Shown: positions 25,510 to 36,312 of the stretch, piece by piece
Layout: each line of letters begins with the position of its first letter
Numbering within the stretch: position 1 is the stretch's first letter
Source: Paenibacillus wynnii
GTDB taxonomy: Bacteria; Bacillota; Bacilli; Paenibacillales; Paenibacillaceae
Reading direction: 5' to 3'
DNA: 64,000 nt
Assembly (NCBI RefSeq): GCF_000757885.1
Contig: NZ_JQCR01000002.1
Coordinates: 1,302,001-1,366,000, forward strand
Position numbers and translations under genes: made by a program
The notes under the pieces: model-generated
Databases searched by the model: none
Seen by the model: the letters and a program-made list of their open reading frames with translations, nothing else
Told to the model about the DNA's origin: nothing

Positions 25510-26127
25510 TCACTTTTCGCGGACAATCGTCTTTCTTCCATCCAAAGAAATTCTTCCTGCGGCAAAAGCGCCTACAACCTCGGGATACAGCTCATATTCG
25601 ACCTTATGAATGCGCTTTGAGAGCAAATCAACGGTATCGTTATCCTCCACCGCTATGCAACGTTGTGCAATGACAGGCCCGGTATCCATTCCCCCGTCGA
25701 CAAAATGCACAGTAACACCCGTCAGCTTCACACCATAGTCCAGTGCTTGGCCTATTGCATCTTTCCCCGCAAAAGCCGGCAGAAGCGAGGGGTGAATATT
25801 GATGATTCGTCCGCTGTAAGGCGTTAGGAGAACAGGTGTAATCAGCCGCATGTAACCAGCCAGAACAATCAGGCCGATCTTCAGGCGCTGAAGCTCCGCT
25901 ACAATCTCAGCTTCATAAAGCTCACGGCTGGCGAAGTCCTTCGGCCGCAGCAGGAGGGTAGGAATACCTGCATCCTTCGCTCGTTGTGCCACCGGTGCCT
26001 CCGGCTTATCAGATACCAGCAATTCTATGCGGCCACCGCCAAGGTTGCCTTCCTTCTGTGCATCCATCAGTGCAGCAAAATTACTGCCCTGCCCGGAGGC
26101 AAAAACAGCGATTCGACTCTGCAGCAT
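25510..26127 (-). CDS. purN: Phosphoribosylglycinamide formyltransferase, folate-dependent
   Basis: 205 residues. It transfers a formyl group from 10-formyl-THF to GAR. Substrate loop ASGQGSNFAALMDA, active-site Asn-His-Asp in GRIINIHPSLLPAF and GMDTGPVIAQR are intact. Its ATG overlaps the purM stop (TAATG), so translation is coupled. Confidence 0.95.
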   Translation of the reverse strand: MLQSRIAVFASGQGSNFAALMDAQKEGNLGGGRIELLVSDKPEAPVAQRAKDAGIPTLLLRPKDFASRELYEAEIVAELQRLKIGLIVLAGYMRLITPVLLTPYSGRIINIHPSLLPAFAGKDAIGQALDYGVKLTGVTVHFVDGGMDTGPVIAQRCIAVEDNDTVDLLSKRIHKVEYELYPEVVGAFAAGRISLDGRKTIVREK

Positions 26128-27167
26128 TAGACTTCAGCTCCCGTAAAGGTAACTTTGCGTTCCCCTTCCGTTACCGTGCCAATACGATACGCTTCCTCAC
26201 CGCTGGCTTTAAGCAGCTCCAGTGCACGTTCACCGTCAGCAGCATCAACGACCAGCACAAGGCCGATACCCATGTTAAAGGTAGTGAACATGTCCCTGTT
26301 GCTTACATTCCCTTTGCTTTGCAGCAAATTGAAGATGGGCAGGATCGGCCATGAGCCGTAATTAATCTCTACATCAACACTTTGAGGCAGTACGCGCGGA
26401 ATGTTCTCGATGAACCCGCCTCCGGTAATGTGAGCCATTCCTTTCACAGTAAGCTGCTCCAATAATGAGAGCAAAGGCTTAACGTAAATCTTGGTAGGTG
26501 CTAAGAGAACATCTACAAGCGGTGCTCCAAGCTCTGCTACCACATCGTTTAATTCATAACCGTCTTCCTCCAGCAAAAGCTTACGCACCAGCGAAAATCC
26601 ATTGCTGTGCACACCGCTTGAAGCCAAGCCAATTACGGTATCTCCCGGCGCTATGTTCGCTCCTGTTACGAGCTTGGCTTTATCCGCTACGCCCACTGTA
26701 AATCCGGCGATGTCATATTCTCCGGCTGAATACATGCCTGGCATTTCTGCTGTCTCGCCGCCGATGAGTGCGCATCCGGCCTGATGACAGCCCTCAGCGA
26801 TCCCAGCTACGATGGCTTCGATTTTCTCAGGTATAACTTTATCGCAGGCTAGGTAATCGAGGAAGAACAGCGGTTCAGCGCCCTGTACGACAATATCGTT
26901 CACACACATTGCTACTGCATCAATGCCAATCGTGTCGTGGCGGTCTGCCGCGAACGCGATCTTCAGCTTCGTGCCTACGCCGTCGGTTCCAGACACCAAT
27001 ACCGGCTCATCATACTTGTCCTTATTGAGTCCGAACAGTGCACCGAATCCACCCAGCTCCGTCATCACTTCAGGACGGTAAGTGCGTTTCACGTGCTTTT
27101 TCATGCGTTCTACGGCTTCGTTGCCAGCCGCAATATCCACTCCGGCATTTTTATAAGCTTCCGACAC
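26127..27167 (-). CDS. purM: Phosphoribosylformylglycinamidine cyclo-ligase
   Basis: AIR synthetase, 346 residues from GTG at 27167, the same length as the B. subtilis protein. An ATG five codons upstream lacks an SD, while GAGGTG is 7 nt before the GTG. Motifs [22 protein letters not shown] and [15 protein letters not shown] are intact. It makes the imidazole ring of AIR. A 405-bp repeat-filled gap separates it from purF. Confidence 0.95.
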   Translation of the reverse strand: MSEAYKNAGVDIAAGNEAVERMKKHVKRTYRPEVMTELGGFGALFGLNKDKYDEPVLVSGTDGVGTKLKIAFAADRHDTIGIDAVAMCVNDIVVQGAEPLFFLDYLACDKVIPEKIEAIVAGIAEGCHQAGCALIGGETAEMPGMYSAGEYDIAGFTVGVADKAKLVTGANIAPGDTVIGLASSGVHSNGFSLVRKLLLEEDGYELNDVVAELGAPLVDVLLAPTKIYVKPLLSLLEQLTVKGMAHITGGGFIENIPRVLPQSVDVEINYGSWPILPIFNLLQSKGNVSNRDMFTTFNMGIGLVLVVDAADGERALELLKASGEEAYRIGTVTEGERKVTFTGAEV

Positions 27168-27211
27168 TATTGGACACCTCATTTATTATTATTTAGAGCG
27201 CGTTTGTGGGT

Positions 27212-27392
27212 TCAGATGGCTGGTGGTGGTTTTGTGAGAGTCATTACGATGAATGTGGACTTCCGATCGCTGTTATGGTTGGATTTCCTGATTTGAACCG
27301 CTCTCGCGGTAGAAATCCAACCATAAAGGCGAACGCTACGCTTCTCCAGTTCCACATTCCTCTCCATGACTCTCCTAACCACCGGGTAAACC
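27212..27392. repeat. Long-hairpin repeat, copy 1
   Basis: Core 27258-27353. The inner stem is perfect for 15 bp (27273-27287 with 27312-27326) and encloses the apical stem ACCGC/GCGGT. Outer arms pair on both sides of the core: GAGAGTCAT, GAATGTGGA on the left with their complements on the right, and weaker pairing further out. Conserved single-stranded boxes are GACTTCC, CGCTGTT, and GGCG-ACGCTAC with CCAGTTCC. Confidence 0.85.
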
Positions 27393-27438
27393 TTCTGCAA
27401 GCCAAGCAATTCACGCCTACCCTAGAGCAACAGATCTC

Positions 27439-27543
27439 GGTGCTTGGAACAAGCCAAGCACCTCCACACACTAAAAACTAAAAACTAAAAACTAAAAACT
27501 ACAACCCACAAGCTACTGGTGGCCGGACGGCAGTGCCATCCGG
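27439..27543. repeat. Hairpins and 7-bp tandem repeat before purF end
   Basis: Three small structures lie between the long-hairpin repeat and the purF stop: a perfect 9-bp hairpin GGTGCTTGG/CCAAGCACC at 27439-27462, four and a half copies of ACTAAAA at 27469-27502, and a hairpin CCGGACGGC/GCCATCCGG at 27523-27543 that pairs fully as minus-strand RNA (one G-U). None is followed by a T run, so they are not terminators. Confidence 0.65.
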
Positions 27544-27572
27544 GATCACCCTACGCAAGTAAGATCAAAAAT

Positions 27573-29069
27573 TTAACAGCCGCAGCCATCTTTCTCTTCC
27601 CCGCCAAAATCAACCTGGGTCGGGTAATCGTTATCGAAGCAAGACAGACATAAACCGCCTTTATAATCGCCGCTATTGTGACCGCCGATGGAAGTGATTA
27701 GTCCGTCTGGCGACAGAAACGCCAGTGAATCCGCGTTAATCTCAAGGCACATTTCCTCAATCGTTTGGTAGGAGGCAATAAGCTCCCGGCGATCAGGGGT
27801 ATCAATCCCGTAGAAGCACGGGTTTTTGAAGGGTGGAGAGGTAATGCGGACATGAACTTCTGCAGCTCCGGCTTCACGCAGCAGGTTAACGATTCGGCGG
27901 GAAGTGGTGCCACGCACGATGGAATCATCGATCATGACGACACGTTGACCTTCAACAACGCTTCGAACAGCGCTCAGCTTCATCTTCACACCCTGCTCGC
28001 GCAGCTCCTGACTCGGCTGGATGAACGTTCGTCCGGTGTATTTATTCTTGATTAGACCAAGCTCATAAGGGATACCGGTCTGCTCTGCATAACCTATAGC
28101 GGCTGAAATACTGGAATCGGGGACGCCGGTTACGAGGTCGGCATCTACGAAGGCCTCAATCGCCATTCGGCTACCCATACGCTTGCGAGCAGAGTGCAGG
28201 TTCGATCCGTTCATATCACTGTCGGGACGAGCGAAGTAGATATACTCCATCGCACAAAGTGCCTTACGTTTAGGCTCGGTGAACCGATCCTCCAAGAGGC
28301 CATCTTTGTCGAGCACCAATACTTCTCCAGGCTCAATATCGCGGATGATCTTCGCTCCGATGACCTCGAGCGCACAGGATTCTGATGCGAATACATAAGC
28401 TTCACCCACACGCCCCATTACAAGCGGACGCAATCCGTGTGAATCCGTGGCTACAAGCAGCTTGTCGTTCGTCATTAGCAGAAAAGCGAATCCGCCTACC
28501 AACTGCCGCAACGCATCCTTCGTAGCTTCGACAAAATCCTTTTGTGATCGAGCTATGAGATGGGCTAGCACTTCTGTATCACTAGTAGTCTGAAAAATAG
28601 AACCGTTCTGCTCCAATTGCTTACGAATCAAGGGCTCATTAACAATGTTGCCGTTGGTCGCAATGGCCAAATCCCCGTCACGATACTTGAATACCAGAGG
28701 CTGAGCATTGGTTAACCGGCTGTCGCCGCTGGTGGAGTAACGCACATGCCCGATGGACATATCCCCAATTAGCGAAGCAATTTTATCTTTATCAAAGACT
28801 TCCTTCACGAGACCCATACCACGGTGGTAATTAAAATCACGTCCATCTGCTACACAGATGCCCGCGCTCTCTTCTCCACGGTGCTGCAGGGCATGCAAAC
28901 CATAATAGGACATGGAGGATGCTTCCGGGTGTCCGAAGACACCGAAAACGCCGCATTCCTCTTTTAATGTATCGAATATATCTCCTGAGCCCGTTCCTTC
29001 ATTGTAATAGTCACCGGTCCACAGGATAGGATCCGCCTGCTCTTTCCCGGTCTTTATTTCATAAGACAT
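27573..29069 (-). CDS. purF: Amidophosphoribosyltransferase
   Basis: 498 residues from ATG at 29069; the ORF opens six codons earlier at a TTG. It commits PRPP to purine synthesis. A propeptide precedes the N-terminal nucleophile Cys in [12 protein letters not shown]. The PRPP loop is [17 protein letters not shown]. Cys residues in [18 protein letters not shown] and [10 protein letters not shown] match the 4Fe-4S ligands of the B. subtilis type, so oxygen-sensitive turnover is expected. The start overlaps the end of purL by 16 nt. Confidence 0.95.
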   Translation of the reverse strand: MSYEIKTGKEQADPILWTGDYYNEGTGSGDIFDTLKEECGVFGVFGHPEASSMSYYGLHALQHRGEESAGICVADGRDFNYHRGMGLVKEVFDKDKIASLIGDMSIGHVRYSTSGDSRLTNAQPLVFKYRDGDLAIATNGNIVNEPLIRKQLEQNGSIFQTTSDTEVLAHLIARSQKDFVEATKDALRQLVGGFAFLLMTNDKLLVATDSHGLRPLVMGRVGEAYVFASESCALEVIGAKIIRDIEPGEVLVLDKDGLLEDRFTEPKRKALCAMEYIYFARPDSDMNGSNLHSARKRMGSRMAIEAFVDADLVTGVPDSSISAAIGYAEQTGIPYELGLIKNKYTGRTFIQPSQELREQGVKMKLSAVRSVVEGQRVVMIDDSIVRGTTSRRIVNLLREAGAAEVHVRITSPPFKNPCFYGIDTPDRRELIASYQTIEEMCLEINADSLAFLSPDGLITSIGGHNSGDYKGGLCLSCFDNDYPTQVDFGGEEKDGCGC

Positions 29070-31300
29070 GGAATAGCATCCTCCCAAACGAATTTCAATT
29101 CTGCAACAGGTTCATCCAGAACGGCTGTGCCGTCCAGATTCACTCGAAGTCTATCTCCACCTACCGTTCCAATGATTTCCACCGGTACACCAGCGGCTGC
29201 AATAGCTGCCTTCAACTCTTCCGCACGTTCAGGTGCTGATGTCAGCACAATACGGGATTGAGTTTCGCTGAACAACGCCACATCAGACCGCAGTCCGTTA
29301 GCAGACAGCTCAACGTTCGCACCAATGCCCCCGCTAATACAGCTTTCCGCCAGCGCAACAGACAGTCCACCTTCGGACAAGTCATGCGCGGAACGAACCA
29401 ATCCTGCACGAATCGTACTAAGCACCGCATTCAGCAGCTTCTTCTCAGTCTCCAAATCCAAAGCTGGAGGACGCCCTTCCGTTACACCATGTACAGCATA
29501 TTGGAATTCACTGCCGCCTAGCTCTGCTTGAGTCACTCCGAGCAGAAGGATAGCATCGCCCTCTTGCTTGAAGGCTTGGGTCGTAATGTGGTCCGTATCT
29601 TCTAATAGTCCTACCATACCGACAACTGGTGTCGGATAGATAGAACCAGATGCATTTTCATTATAAAGACTGACATTCCCGCCGATTACAGGAGTGTCCA
29701 GCACGCGGCAGGCTTCCGCCATACCGTCTACAGCTTTTTCCATTTGCCAGAAAATCTCCGGTTTCTCCGGGTTGCCAAAGTTTAGGTTGTCTGTAATTGC
29801 CAAAGGTTGAGCACCGGAGCAAACAATGTTGCGGGCCGCTTCGCTAACCGCAATCCGACCGCCAACCTCAGGGTCAAGATAGACATACCGGCCGTTACAG
29901 TCCGTTGTCATAGCCAAACCTTTACGTGTACCTTGAATCGTAATTACAGCAGCATCCGAACCCGGACGAACCGCTGTACTGGTCCGAACCATGTAATCGT
30001 ACTGGTTATAGACCCATGCTTTGCTGGCTACCGTTGGGGATCCAAGCACGGTACGAAGTGCTTTGCCCAAATCAGTGACTTCCTCATAGCGCAGGGTATC
30101 TACTGATGCGTTCTCCACATAGTAAGCAGGAACTGAGGATGGCTTGTCATAGACTGGGCACTCATCTACCAGTGCTGTAACCGACATGTCGCCAACAACC
30201 TCACCGTGATGGATCAATTTCAGGCGGCCGTCATCGGTTACCTTGCCGACTTTGCAGCAAATAACGCCCCAACGATCAAAAATCTCCTGAGCCTGCGCCT
30301 CATCCTTAGGTTCTACTACAAACAGCATCCGCTCCTGGGATTCCGAGAGCATCATTTCGTAAGGTGTCATGCCTTCTTCACGCTGCGGCACTTGATCCAG
30401 ATACAATTCAAGACCATTACCCGCTTTACTAGCCATCTCGGCACTTGAACAAGTCAGACCCGCTGCGCCCATATCCTGAATTCCAATAACAATACCGCTA
30501 TTGATCAGTTCCAGACAAGATTCCATAACAAGCTTCTCCATAAAGGGATCGCCCACCTGAACGGCAGACCGTTTCGCTTCGGTTTCTTCACTCAGTTCCA
30601 CCGAGGCAAAAGTCGCACCGTGAATACCATCACGTCCAGTAGGAGGCCCTACATAAAAGACCGGATTCCCTACACCTTTAGCGACACCGCGCTGAATTTT
30701 ATCGTGATCAATCAGGCCAATGCACATCGCGTTAACGAGTGGGTTGCCATCATAGCTGTCATCGAACATAATTTCGCCGCCAACGGTAGGAATACCGATA
30801 CAGTTACCGTACCCTGCAATACCGGACACGACGTGCTCGAACAAATATTTTACCCGATCACTCTCAAGCTTCCCGAAACGCAGGGAATTTAGCAGTGCCA
30901 CAGGTCTAGCTCCCATGGAAAAAATATCACGAATGATACCGCCCACACCTGTAGCAGCGCCTTGAAAAGGTTCTACTGCCGACGGGTGATTATGGCTCTC
31001 GATTTTGAATACAACCGCCTGGTTATCTCCGATATCTACAATCCCTGCCCCTTCACCCGGTCCCATCAAGACGCGAGGTCCTGTTACCGGAAAACGGCGA
31101 AGCAGCGGTTTTGAATTCTTATAGGCACAGTGCTCGGACCACATTACACTGAATACACCAATTTCCGTATAGTTCGGAAGACGACCCATGAAAGACTTGA
31201 TAAGCTCATATTCACTGTCCGACACACCGAATTGACTGTAGATTTTCTGCTCCGCAATTTGTTCTGCGGTCGGTTCCTTAACGGATACTTGCTGCGCCAT
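29054..31300 (-). CDS. purL: FGAM synthase subunit PurL
   Basis: 748 residues, the small PurL type that works with PurQ and PurS. Motifs include [26 protein letters not shown] (edges [11 protein letters not shown] and ESHNHPS), [34 protein letters not shown] and [16 protein letters not shown]. It uses ATP and ammonia from PurQ to make FGAM. It overlaps purQ by 23 nt and purF by 16 nt. Confidence 0.96.
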   Translation of the reverse strand: MAQQVSVKEPTAEQIAEQKIYSQFGVSDSEYELIKSFMGRLPNYTEIGVFSVMWSEHCAYKNSKPLLRRFPVTGPRVLMGPGEGAGIVDIGDNQAVVFKIESHNHPSAVEPFQGAATGVGGIIRDIFSMGARPVALLNSLRFGKLESDRVKYLFEHVVSGIAGYGNCIGIPTVGGEIMFDDSYDGNPLVNAMCIGLIDHDKIQRGVAKGVGNPVFYVGPPTGRDGIHGATFASVELSEETEAKRSAVQVGDPFMEKLVMESCLELINSGIVIGIQDMGAAGLTCSSAEMASKAGNGLELYLDQVPQREEGMTPYEMMLSESQERMLFVVEPKDEAQAQEIFDRWGVICCKVGKVTDDGRLKLIHHGEVVGDMSVTALVDECPVYDKPSSVPAYYVENASVDTLRYEEVTDLGKALRTVLGSPTVASKAWVYNQYDYMVRTSTAVRPGSDAAVITIQGTRKGLAMTTDCNGRYVYLDPEVGGRIAVSEAARNIVCSGAQPLAITDNLNFGNPEKPEIFWQMEKAVDGMAEACRVLDTPVIGGNVSLYNENASGSIYPTPVVGMVGLLEDTDHITTQAFKQEGDAILLLGVTQAELGGSEFQYAVHGVTEGRPPALDLETEKKLLNAVLSTIRAGLVRSAHDLSEGGLSVALAESCISGGIGANVELSANGLRSDVALFSETQSRIVLTSAPERAEELKAAIAAAGVPVEIIGTVGGDRLRVNLDGTAVLDEPVAELKFVWEDAIPCLMK

Positions 31301-31967
31301 GACGATCCCTCCAAGTCTTCAGTATAGATGTGAACATCCGTTTGCCGTCTTCCGAACCGAGAAGCGCGTTGGCCGCACGTTCCGGGTGAGGCATCATGCC
31401 GACTACATTGCCTTGAATGTTGCTGACACCCGCTATATCATCTACAGAGCCGTTAGGGTTGTCGCTATATGTGAATACGATCTGATTATTGGCTTTTAGT
31501 TGTTCCAAGGTTTCATCATCACAATAGTAGTTCCCTTCGCCGTGGGCGATCGGAATGATAATCTCTTCATCCTTAGCATAGTCAACTGTAAACGGTGTTG
31601 CATTATTAACTACCTTAAGCACAGAGTCATGACAACGGAACTTCATAGACATATTGCGGCGAAGTGCACCTGGCAGAAGCCCTGCTTCCGTTAGAATCTG
31701 GAATCCGTTGCAAATCCCGAGCACGAACTTCCCTTGCTCAGCTGCTTTTGCAACCTCAGCCATCACCGGAGCAAATTGGGAAATCGCTCCGCAACGGAGA
31801 TAGTCACCATAAGAAAAGCCGCCTGGTACCAAAATACAATCGTAAGCCGATAAGTCCGTAGCTGTATGCCACACATAATCAACAGGTTCGCCGAGAGTAT
31901 CCTCTACCGCCTTGTAGCAGTCAATATCACAATTGGAGCCCGGAAAGACAAGTACAGCAAATTTCAT
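31278..31967 (-). CDS. purQ: FGAM synthase glutaminase subunit PurQ
   Basis: 229 residues. Class I glutamine amidotransferase: nucleophile Cys in [19 protein letters not shown], His-Glu pair in [14 protein letters not shown], oxyanion region [13 protein letters not shown]. It delivers ammonia to PurL. Five bases separate it from purS. Confidence 0.96.
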   Translation of the reverse strand: MKFAVLVFPGSNCDIDCYKAVEDTLGEPVDYVWHTATDLSAYDCILVPGGFSYGDYLRCGAISQFAPVMAEVAKAAEQGKFVLGICNGFQILTEAGLLPGALRRNMSMKFRCHDSVLKVVNNATPFTVDYAKDEEIIIPIAHGEGNYYCDDETLEQLKANNQIVFTYSDNPNGSVDDIAGVSNIQGNVVGMMPHPERAANALLGSEDGKRMFTSILKTWRDRHGAASIR

Positions 31968-31972
31968 GACTT

Positions 31973-32218
31973 TTAGTCCTCCAATTCGTATCGGTAATCC
32001 TCGATCACCGTGTTAGCAAGCAGTTTTTCACACATTTCCTTAAGGCGTTCTTCCGCAACAGCGCGGTCATCCGTATCTAGCGTCATTTCCATATACTTGC
32101 CGATGCGCAAGCTTTCCACTTCCTGAAATCCTACCGAACGCAGTGCCCCTTGTACTGCTACCCCTTGTGGATCAAGCACGCTTTTTTTAATGGTTACATA
32201 CACCGTCGCTTTTAACAT
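31973..32218 (-). CDS. purS: FGAM synthase structural subunit PurS
   Basis: 81 residues, the normal size. [19 protein letters not shown] and [21 protein letters not shown] (edges AVQGALRS and ESLRIGK) identify it. It bridges PurL and PurQ. Its upstream gap of 325 bp to purC holds a four-palindrome repeat. Confidence 0.95.
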   Translation of the reverse strand: MLKATVYVTIKKSVLDPQGVAVQGALRSVGFQEVESLRIGKYMEMTLDTDDRAVAEERLKEMCEKLLANTVIEDYRYELED

Positions 32219-32360
32219 ACGTTTGTATTTCCTCCTAGAATTTAATTAGCACACCTTGGTTACGTGGAAACCAACGACAGCCTTACCTGCAATGAGAACA
32301 TAGGCTAAAATTCACATCATCTTCTGGACACCATACTTGAGGCAAAATCGGTAAAACCGT

Positions 32361-32547
32361 TTAACTGCATAAAGTACACTTAAAAGGTCTCTTTTCCCCG
32401 CTAAATATAGTTTAGTTGTACTTTGTACACCTATATCCCTCTAAACTCTGCTAAAAGCTAATCCACACTCCACTTAGTTGTACAAAGTACATCTAAAGTC
32501 AAAACACAGACCATATCGGCCGAAATAATTGTAAAAAGTGCAATTAG
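32361..32547. repeat. Four-palindrome phased repeat, copy 2 (type alpha)
   Basis: Units 32361-32383, 32412-32434, 32474-32496 and 32525-32547, centres 32372, 32423, 32485 and 32536: spacings 51, 62, 51 bp. The last unit overlaps the purC stop codon. It lies inside the purine operon and so must be transcribed with it. The remainder of the purS-purC gap (32219-32360) shows nothing else. Confidence 0.88.
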
Positions 32548-33437
32548 ATTAAAGACTTTCCGGTAAGACGATGATAAATGTCTAAATAACGACGAGTGGT
32601 TTCCTCTACTACTTCAACCGGAAGTGGATCAGGCTTGCTATTTTTATCCCAAGAAGATCCGGATAGATAGGTTCGGACCGGCTCCTTATCCATGCTGTCA
32701 ATCTCAATATCAAGTGCGTATTTATCCTTAGCCCAGAAGCGTGAAGCATCCGGTGTAAAAATCTCATCGATCAAGATCACCTTACCGTCCAGCAGACCGA
32801 ATTCGAATTTGCAATCGGCTAGGATAATTCCCCGATCCGCACAATAATCTCTGGCAAAAGCGAACAGCATCAGGCTTTTCTCCTTCAACTCTTCCGCCAG
32901 CTCCGCTCCGATCAACTCTTTCATGGTGTCAAAGGGAATATCCTCATCGTGGCCGACATCATTCTTGGCTGCAGGTGTGAAAATCGGCTGTGCCAGCAAC
33001 GCGTTTTTGCGTAAGCCTACAGGAAGCTCAATGCCATTTACCTTGCCCGTTTCCTCGTACTGCCGCCATCCTCCGCCGGTGATACATCCGCGAACGACGC
33101 ATTCAATATCGATCCGCTCCGCTTTGCGTACAACCATAACCCTATTCTTAAGAGCCTCTTTATCCTTAATGACGTCTCCCAGCTGATCCACATCGATATG
33201 AACGACATGGTTGTCTATCAGCTCCTTGGTCTGTCCGAACCAATAAGCACTTAACCGGTTAAGCACATTCCCCTTCTCAGGTACCGCTGGGTCCAGCACA
33301 TAGTCAAACGCCGATATGCGATCCGTAACTACGATTAGGACTTCATCCCCCAAATCGTAGAGTTCACGTACTTTTCCTTTATAGAGCAGCGGCGCATTGA
33401 TGAGTTCCACGGCTGTGGATACGGCCGGTGATGTCAT
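32544..33437 (-). CDS. purC: SAICAR synthetase, long (ADE1-like) form
   Basis: 297 residues, against about 240 for the common bacterial form. It ligates aspartate to CAIR. Start LLYKGKVRELYDLGDE and VTDRISAFDYVLDPAVPEKG, together with GCITGGGWRQYEETG and IDEIFTPDASRFWAKD, match the eukaryote-like class. SD AAGGGAGG precedes the ATG. It is bracketed by repeats on both sides (32361-32547 and 33498-33765), unlike the tightly packed genes around it. Confidence 0.93.
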   Translation of the reverse strand: MTSPAVSTAVELINAPLLYKGKVRELYDLGDEVLIVVTDRISAFDYVLDPAVPEKGNVLNRLSAYWFGQTKELIDNHVVHIDVDQLGDVIKDKEALKNRVMVVRKAERIDIECVVRGCITGGGWRQYEETGKVNGIELPVGLRKNALLAQPIFTPAAKNDVGHDEDIPFDTMKELIGAELAEELKEKSLMLFAFARDYCADRGIILADCKFEFGLLDGKVILIDEIFTPDASRFWAKDKYALDIEIDSMDKEPVRTYLSGSSWDKNSKPDPLPVEVVEETTRRYLDIYHRLTGKSLI

Positions 33438-33497
33438 GACCTTTCCTCCCTTGAACTAATGATCTTCCTAAATTCGTGCGTATCAGCCGCTCCAAGT

Positions 33498-33765
33498 GCG
33501 GATTATTCTTCCGATCGATTAGAAAGATTGTTATAACGAATCGGTTAATGGGACCACTACAAGAAATATTTCGACTTCCGATCGCTGTTATGGTTATATT
33601 TCTTTGATTTAACCGCAAGCTGCGGTAGAAATTTAACCATAAAGGCGAACGCTACGCTTCTCCAGTTCCAAAATTTCTCTTCGTTCCTCTTTTACCGAAC
33701 CCCTATTTCAACCTTCTTATTGACGCTTCTTCTGAACAATTCCGCTCTTTCCGCTACTCTCCGCC
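33498..33765. repeat. Long-hairpin repeat, copy 2
   Basis: Core 33573-33669. Inner stem 14 of 15 pairs; apical stem ACCGC/GCGGT. Outer arms run much farther than in copy 1: left GCGGATTATTC, GAAAGATTG, TCGGTTAA pair with right-hand complements of GCGGAATTGTTC, GAAGGTTG, TCGGTAAA. Arm sequences are unrelated to copy 1. It fills the purB-purC gap. Confidence 0.82.
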
Positions 33766-33808
33766 TATATATTACTGAGTTCCTTACTTCACCACTAACT
33801 TACCTTTT

Positions 33809-35104
33809 TTAGATAAGTTCCAGCTTGCGGAAGATGGTGTCCACATGCTTCAGATGCCAAGTAGGATTGAAAGCATCCTCGATTTCTTCAGGGCTGAGTA
33901 CATTCGTGATTTCAGGTGTAGCTTCCACGATGTCGCGGAATTGAATTTGATCTTCCCAAGCCTGCATGGCCCGCGGCTGTACAGTATCGTAAGCTTGCTC
34001 ACGGCTAAGGCCTTTGTCGATCAGCTTGGTCAGGATACGGCCGGAAAATGGGACGCCGTAGGTGGCGTTCATGTTGCGCTTCATATTTTCAGGGAATACG
34101 GTCAGGTTCTTCACAATGTTCCCGAAACGATTCAGCATATAGTTGAGCAGCATAGTTGCATCCGGCAGGATAATGCGTTCCACCGAGGAATGCGAGATAT
34201 CGCGTTCATGCCACAGCGGTACGTTCTCATAAGCCGTTACCATGTGTCCGCGAATAACACGGGACAGGCCGGAAATGTTCTCGCAGCCGATTGGATTGCG
34301 TTTATGCGGCATCGCCGATGATCCTTTTTGTCCTTTGGCAAAAGCTTCTTCCACCTCGCGGATTTCACTCTTTTGCAGAGCGCGGATTTCGGTTGCGAAC
34401 TTGTCCAGCGAAGTAGCGACGAGTGCCAACGTCGCCATATATTCAGCGTGTCGGTCACGCTGCAACGTCTGTGTGGAGATTGGAGCAGGGCTCGTACCCA
34501 GCTTGCGGCAGACGAACTCTTCAACAAACGGATCAATGTTAGCGTAGGTGCCAACCGCGCCGGAGATTTTACCGAATTGCACACCGTTCGCAGCATGACG
34601 GAAACGTTCCAAGTTCCGTTTCATTTCTTCGTACCAAAGTGCCATTTTCAGCCCAAAAGTCGTTGGCTCGGCATGCACACCATGAGTTCTGCCCATCATC
34701 GGGGTATCTTTGTAAGCTACTGCTTTTTCTTTTAGAATCTCAATGAAATTAATAATGTCTTTCTCCAAAATCTCATTTGCCTGACGCAGTAGATAGCCTA
34801 CAGCCGTATCTACTACATCCGTAGAAGTAAGTCCGTAATGAACCCATTTGCGTTCTGCTCCTAGGCTCTCAGATACCGCGCGGGTAAAGGCAATAACATC
34901 ATGGCGTGTTTCTTGTTCAATCTCATCAATGCGCGCGATATCGAATTTAGCGTCCTTCCGAAGTTTCGCAGCATCTTCATGCGGGATCACTCCCAGCTCG
35001 GCCCAGGCTTCACAGGCACAAAGTTCAACTTCCAACCACGCGTTAAATTTATTTTCTTCGGTCCAAATGGCCCGCATCTCAGGTCTGCTGTAGCGTTCGA
35101 TCAT
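33809..35104 (-). CDS. purB: Adenylosuccinate lyase
   Basis: 431 residues from the ATG at 35104, same length as B. subtilis PurB; the ORF opens six codons upstream. Fumarase-superfamily signature [11 protein letters not shown] is at about residue 265, and the catalytic His lies in [15 protein letters not shown]. It acts twice, on SAICAR and adenylosuccinate. Gap of 5 nt from purK. Confidence 0.96.
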   Translation of the reverse strand: MIERYSRPEMRAIWTEENKFNAWLEVELCACEAWAELGVIPHEDAAKLRKDAKFDIARIDEIEQETRHDVIAFTRAVSESLGAERKWVHYGLTSTDVVDTAVGYLLRQANEILEKDIINFIEILKEKAVAYKDTPMMGRTHGVHAEPTTFGLKMALWYEEMKRNLERFRHAANGVQFGKISGAVGTYANIDPFVEEFVCRKLGTSPAPISTQTLQRDRHAEYMATLALVATSLDKFATEIRALQKSEIREVEEAFAKGQKGSSAMPHKRNPIGCENISGLSRVIRGHMVTAYENVPLWHERDISHSSVERIILPDATMLLNYMLNRFGNIVKNLTVFPENMKRNMNATYGVPFSGRILTKLIDKGLSREQAYDTVQPRAMQAWEDQIQFRDIVEATPEITNVLSPEEIEDAFNPTWHLKHVDTIFRKLELI

Positions 35105-35109
35105 GTTTG

Positions 35110-36312
35110 TTATTTCCTCCAAAGGTTAGTTTGCTCTACCCAAGATATTCCGTCTCCGGTATCCTTGCAGAGCAGGTTGATGTGGCCCATTTTGCGGCCG
35201 GTCTTACTCTCAGTCTTGCCATATATATGAAGCTTAGGTGCAATACCCAGCTTGTTTGCTTCATCATCCGCTTTACATAGGCGCTCCACTGTTCCATCCA
35301 TATGTTCACCCAATACATTCACCATTACTACAGGGGTCAACAACGTTGTATCCCCAAGCGGCAAATTGCAGATGGCCCGCACATGCTGCTCGAACTGCGA
35401 AGTGACGCAAGCATCCATGGTATAATGCCCCGAATTGTGGGGGCGGGGAGCCAACTCATTGACGAACAGTTCTCCGTCTTCTGTGACGAACATTTCCACG
35501 GCCAGCAATCCAACAGCGTTGAGCCCGTCTACCAAAGTCTCTGCTAACCGGCACGCCCTTTGCTGAATTTCCTCAGGCACCCGTGCAGGAACAATAGAGA
35601 GATGCAAAATGTTATTCACATGAATGTTCTCTGCAGGCGGAAAGCTCTTAACTTCCCCGGATGTGCTTCGTGCAGCAATTACAGAAATTTCACATTGAAA
35701 AGAAATGAATTTCTCAAGCACCAACTCCGGCGAGCCCGATGCCGCGATGTCCGGTACCACCTGTTGAAAAGCGGACTGCAGCTCTTCTGCGTGACGGATG
35801 ACGGCTTGTCCCTTGCCGTCATAACCGCCTGTGGCTGTCTTAAGCACACAGGGTAGCCCGAGTTCGGCAGCAGCGGCTGTAAGCTCCGCGAGGCTACCGA
35901 CCTTCCGGTACGGGGCGACCGGAACGCCCGCCGCCTCGATGGCGGCTTTTTCGCGCAGCCGATGCTGCGTCGTATACAGCAGCGCGCTGCCCTGCGGCAC
36001 GTACGATTCCTCCGTCAGCAGCGCGGCTACGCCTGCGTCGACGTTCTCGAACTCGTACGTGATCACGTCCGAGCGCTGCGCCAGCTCCCGCGCCGCGTTC
36101 TGGTCGTCATACGCCGCGATGATCTGCGGCGTAACCTGCCCGCAGGGCGCATCCGGCGCAGGGTCCAGCGCCACGAAGCGGTAACCCATGGCGCTGCCCG
36201 CATGCGCCATCATGCGTCCGAGCTGGCCGCCGCCCAGCACGCCAATCGTTGCCCCGGGTGTCAAAGTCCGCGGGTTGTCTGACCGGCTCACCTTAAGCTC
36301 CTCTGGTCTCAT
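35110..36312 (-). CDS. purK: N5-carboxyaminoimidazole ribonucleotide synthase
   Basis: 400 residues. ATP-grasp protein: [54 protein letters not shown]. It carboxylates AIR with ATP and bicarbonate. The ATG overlaps the purE stop (ATGA). Its 5' 450 bp (35850-36310) are visibly richer in G and C than the rest, a local oddity without change of reading frame. Confidence 0.95.
   Translation of the reverse strand: MRPEELKVSRSDNPRTLTPGATIGVLGGGQLGRMMAHAGSAMGYRFVALDPAPDAPCGQVTPQIIAAYDDQNAARELAQRSDVITYEFENVDAGVAALLTEESYVPQGSALLYTTQHRLREKAAIEAAGVPVAPYRKVGSLAELTAAAAELGLPCVLKTATGGYDGKGQAVIRHAEELQSAFQQVVPDIAASGSPELVLEKFISFQCEISVIAARSTSGEVKSFPPAENIHVNNILHLSIVPARVPEEIQQRACRLAETLVDGLNAVGLLAVEMFVTEDGELFVNELAPRPHNSGHYTMDACVTSQFEQHVRAICNLPLGDTTLLTPVVMVNVLGEHMDGTVERLCKADDEANKLGIAPKLHIYGKTESKTGRKMGHINLLCKDTGDGISWVEQTNLWRK

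Noticed and set aside
27439..27462. Hairpin GGTGCTTGG/CCAAGCACC as a purine-operon terminator
   Set aside because: No T run follows on either strand and it lies within the operon.
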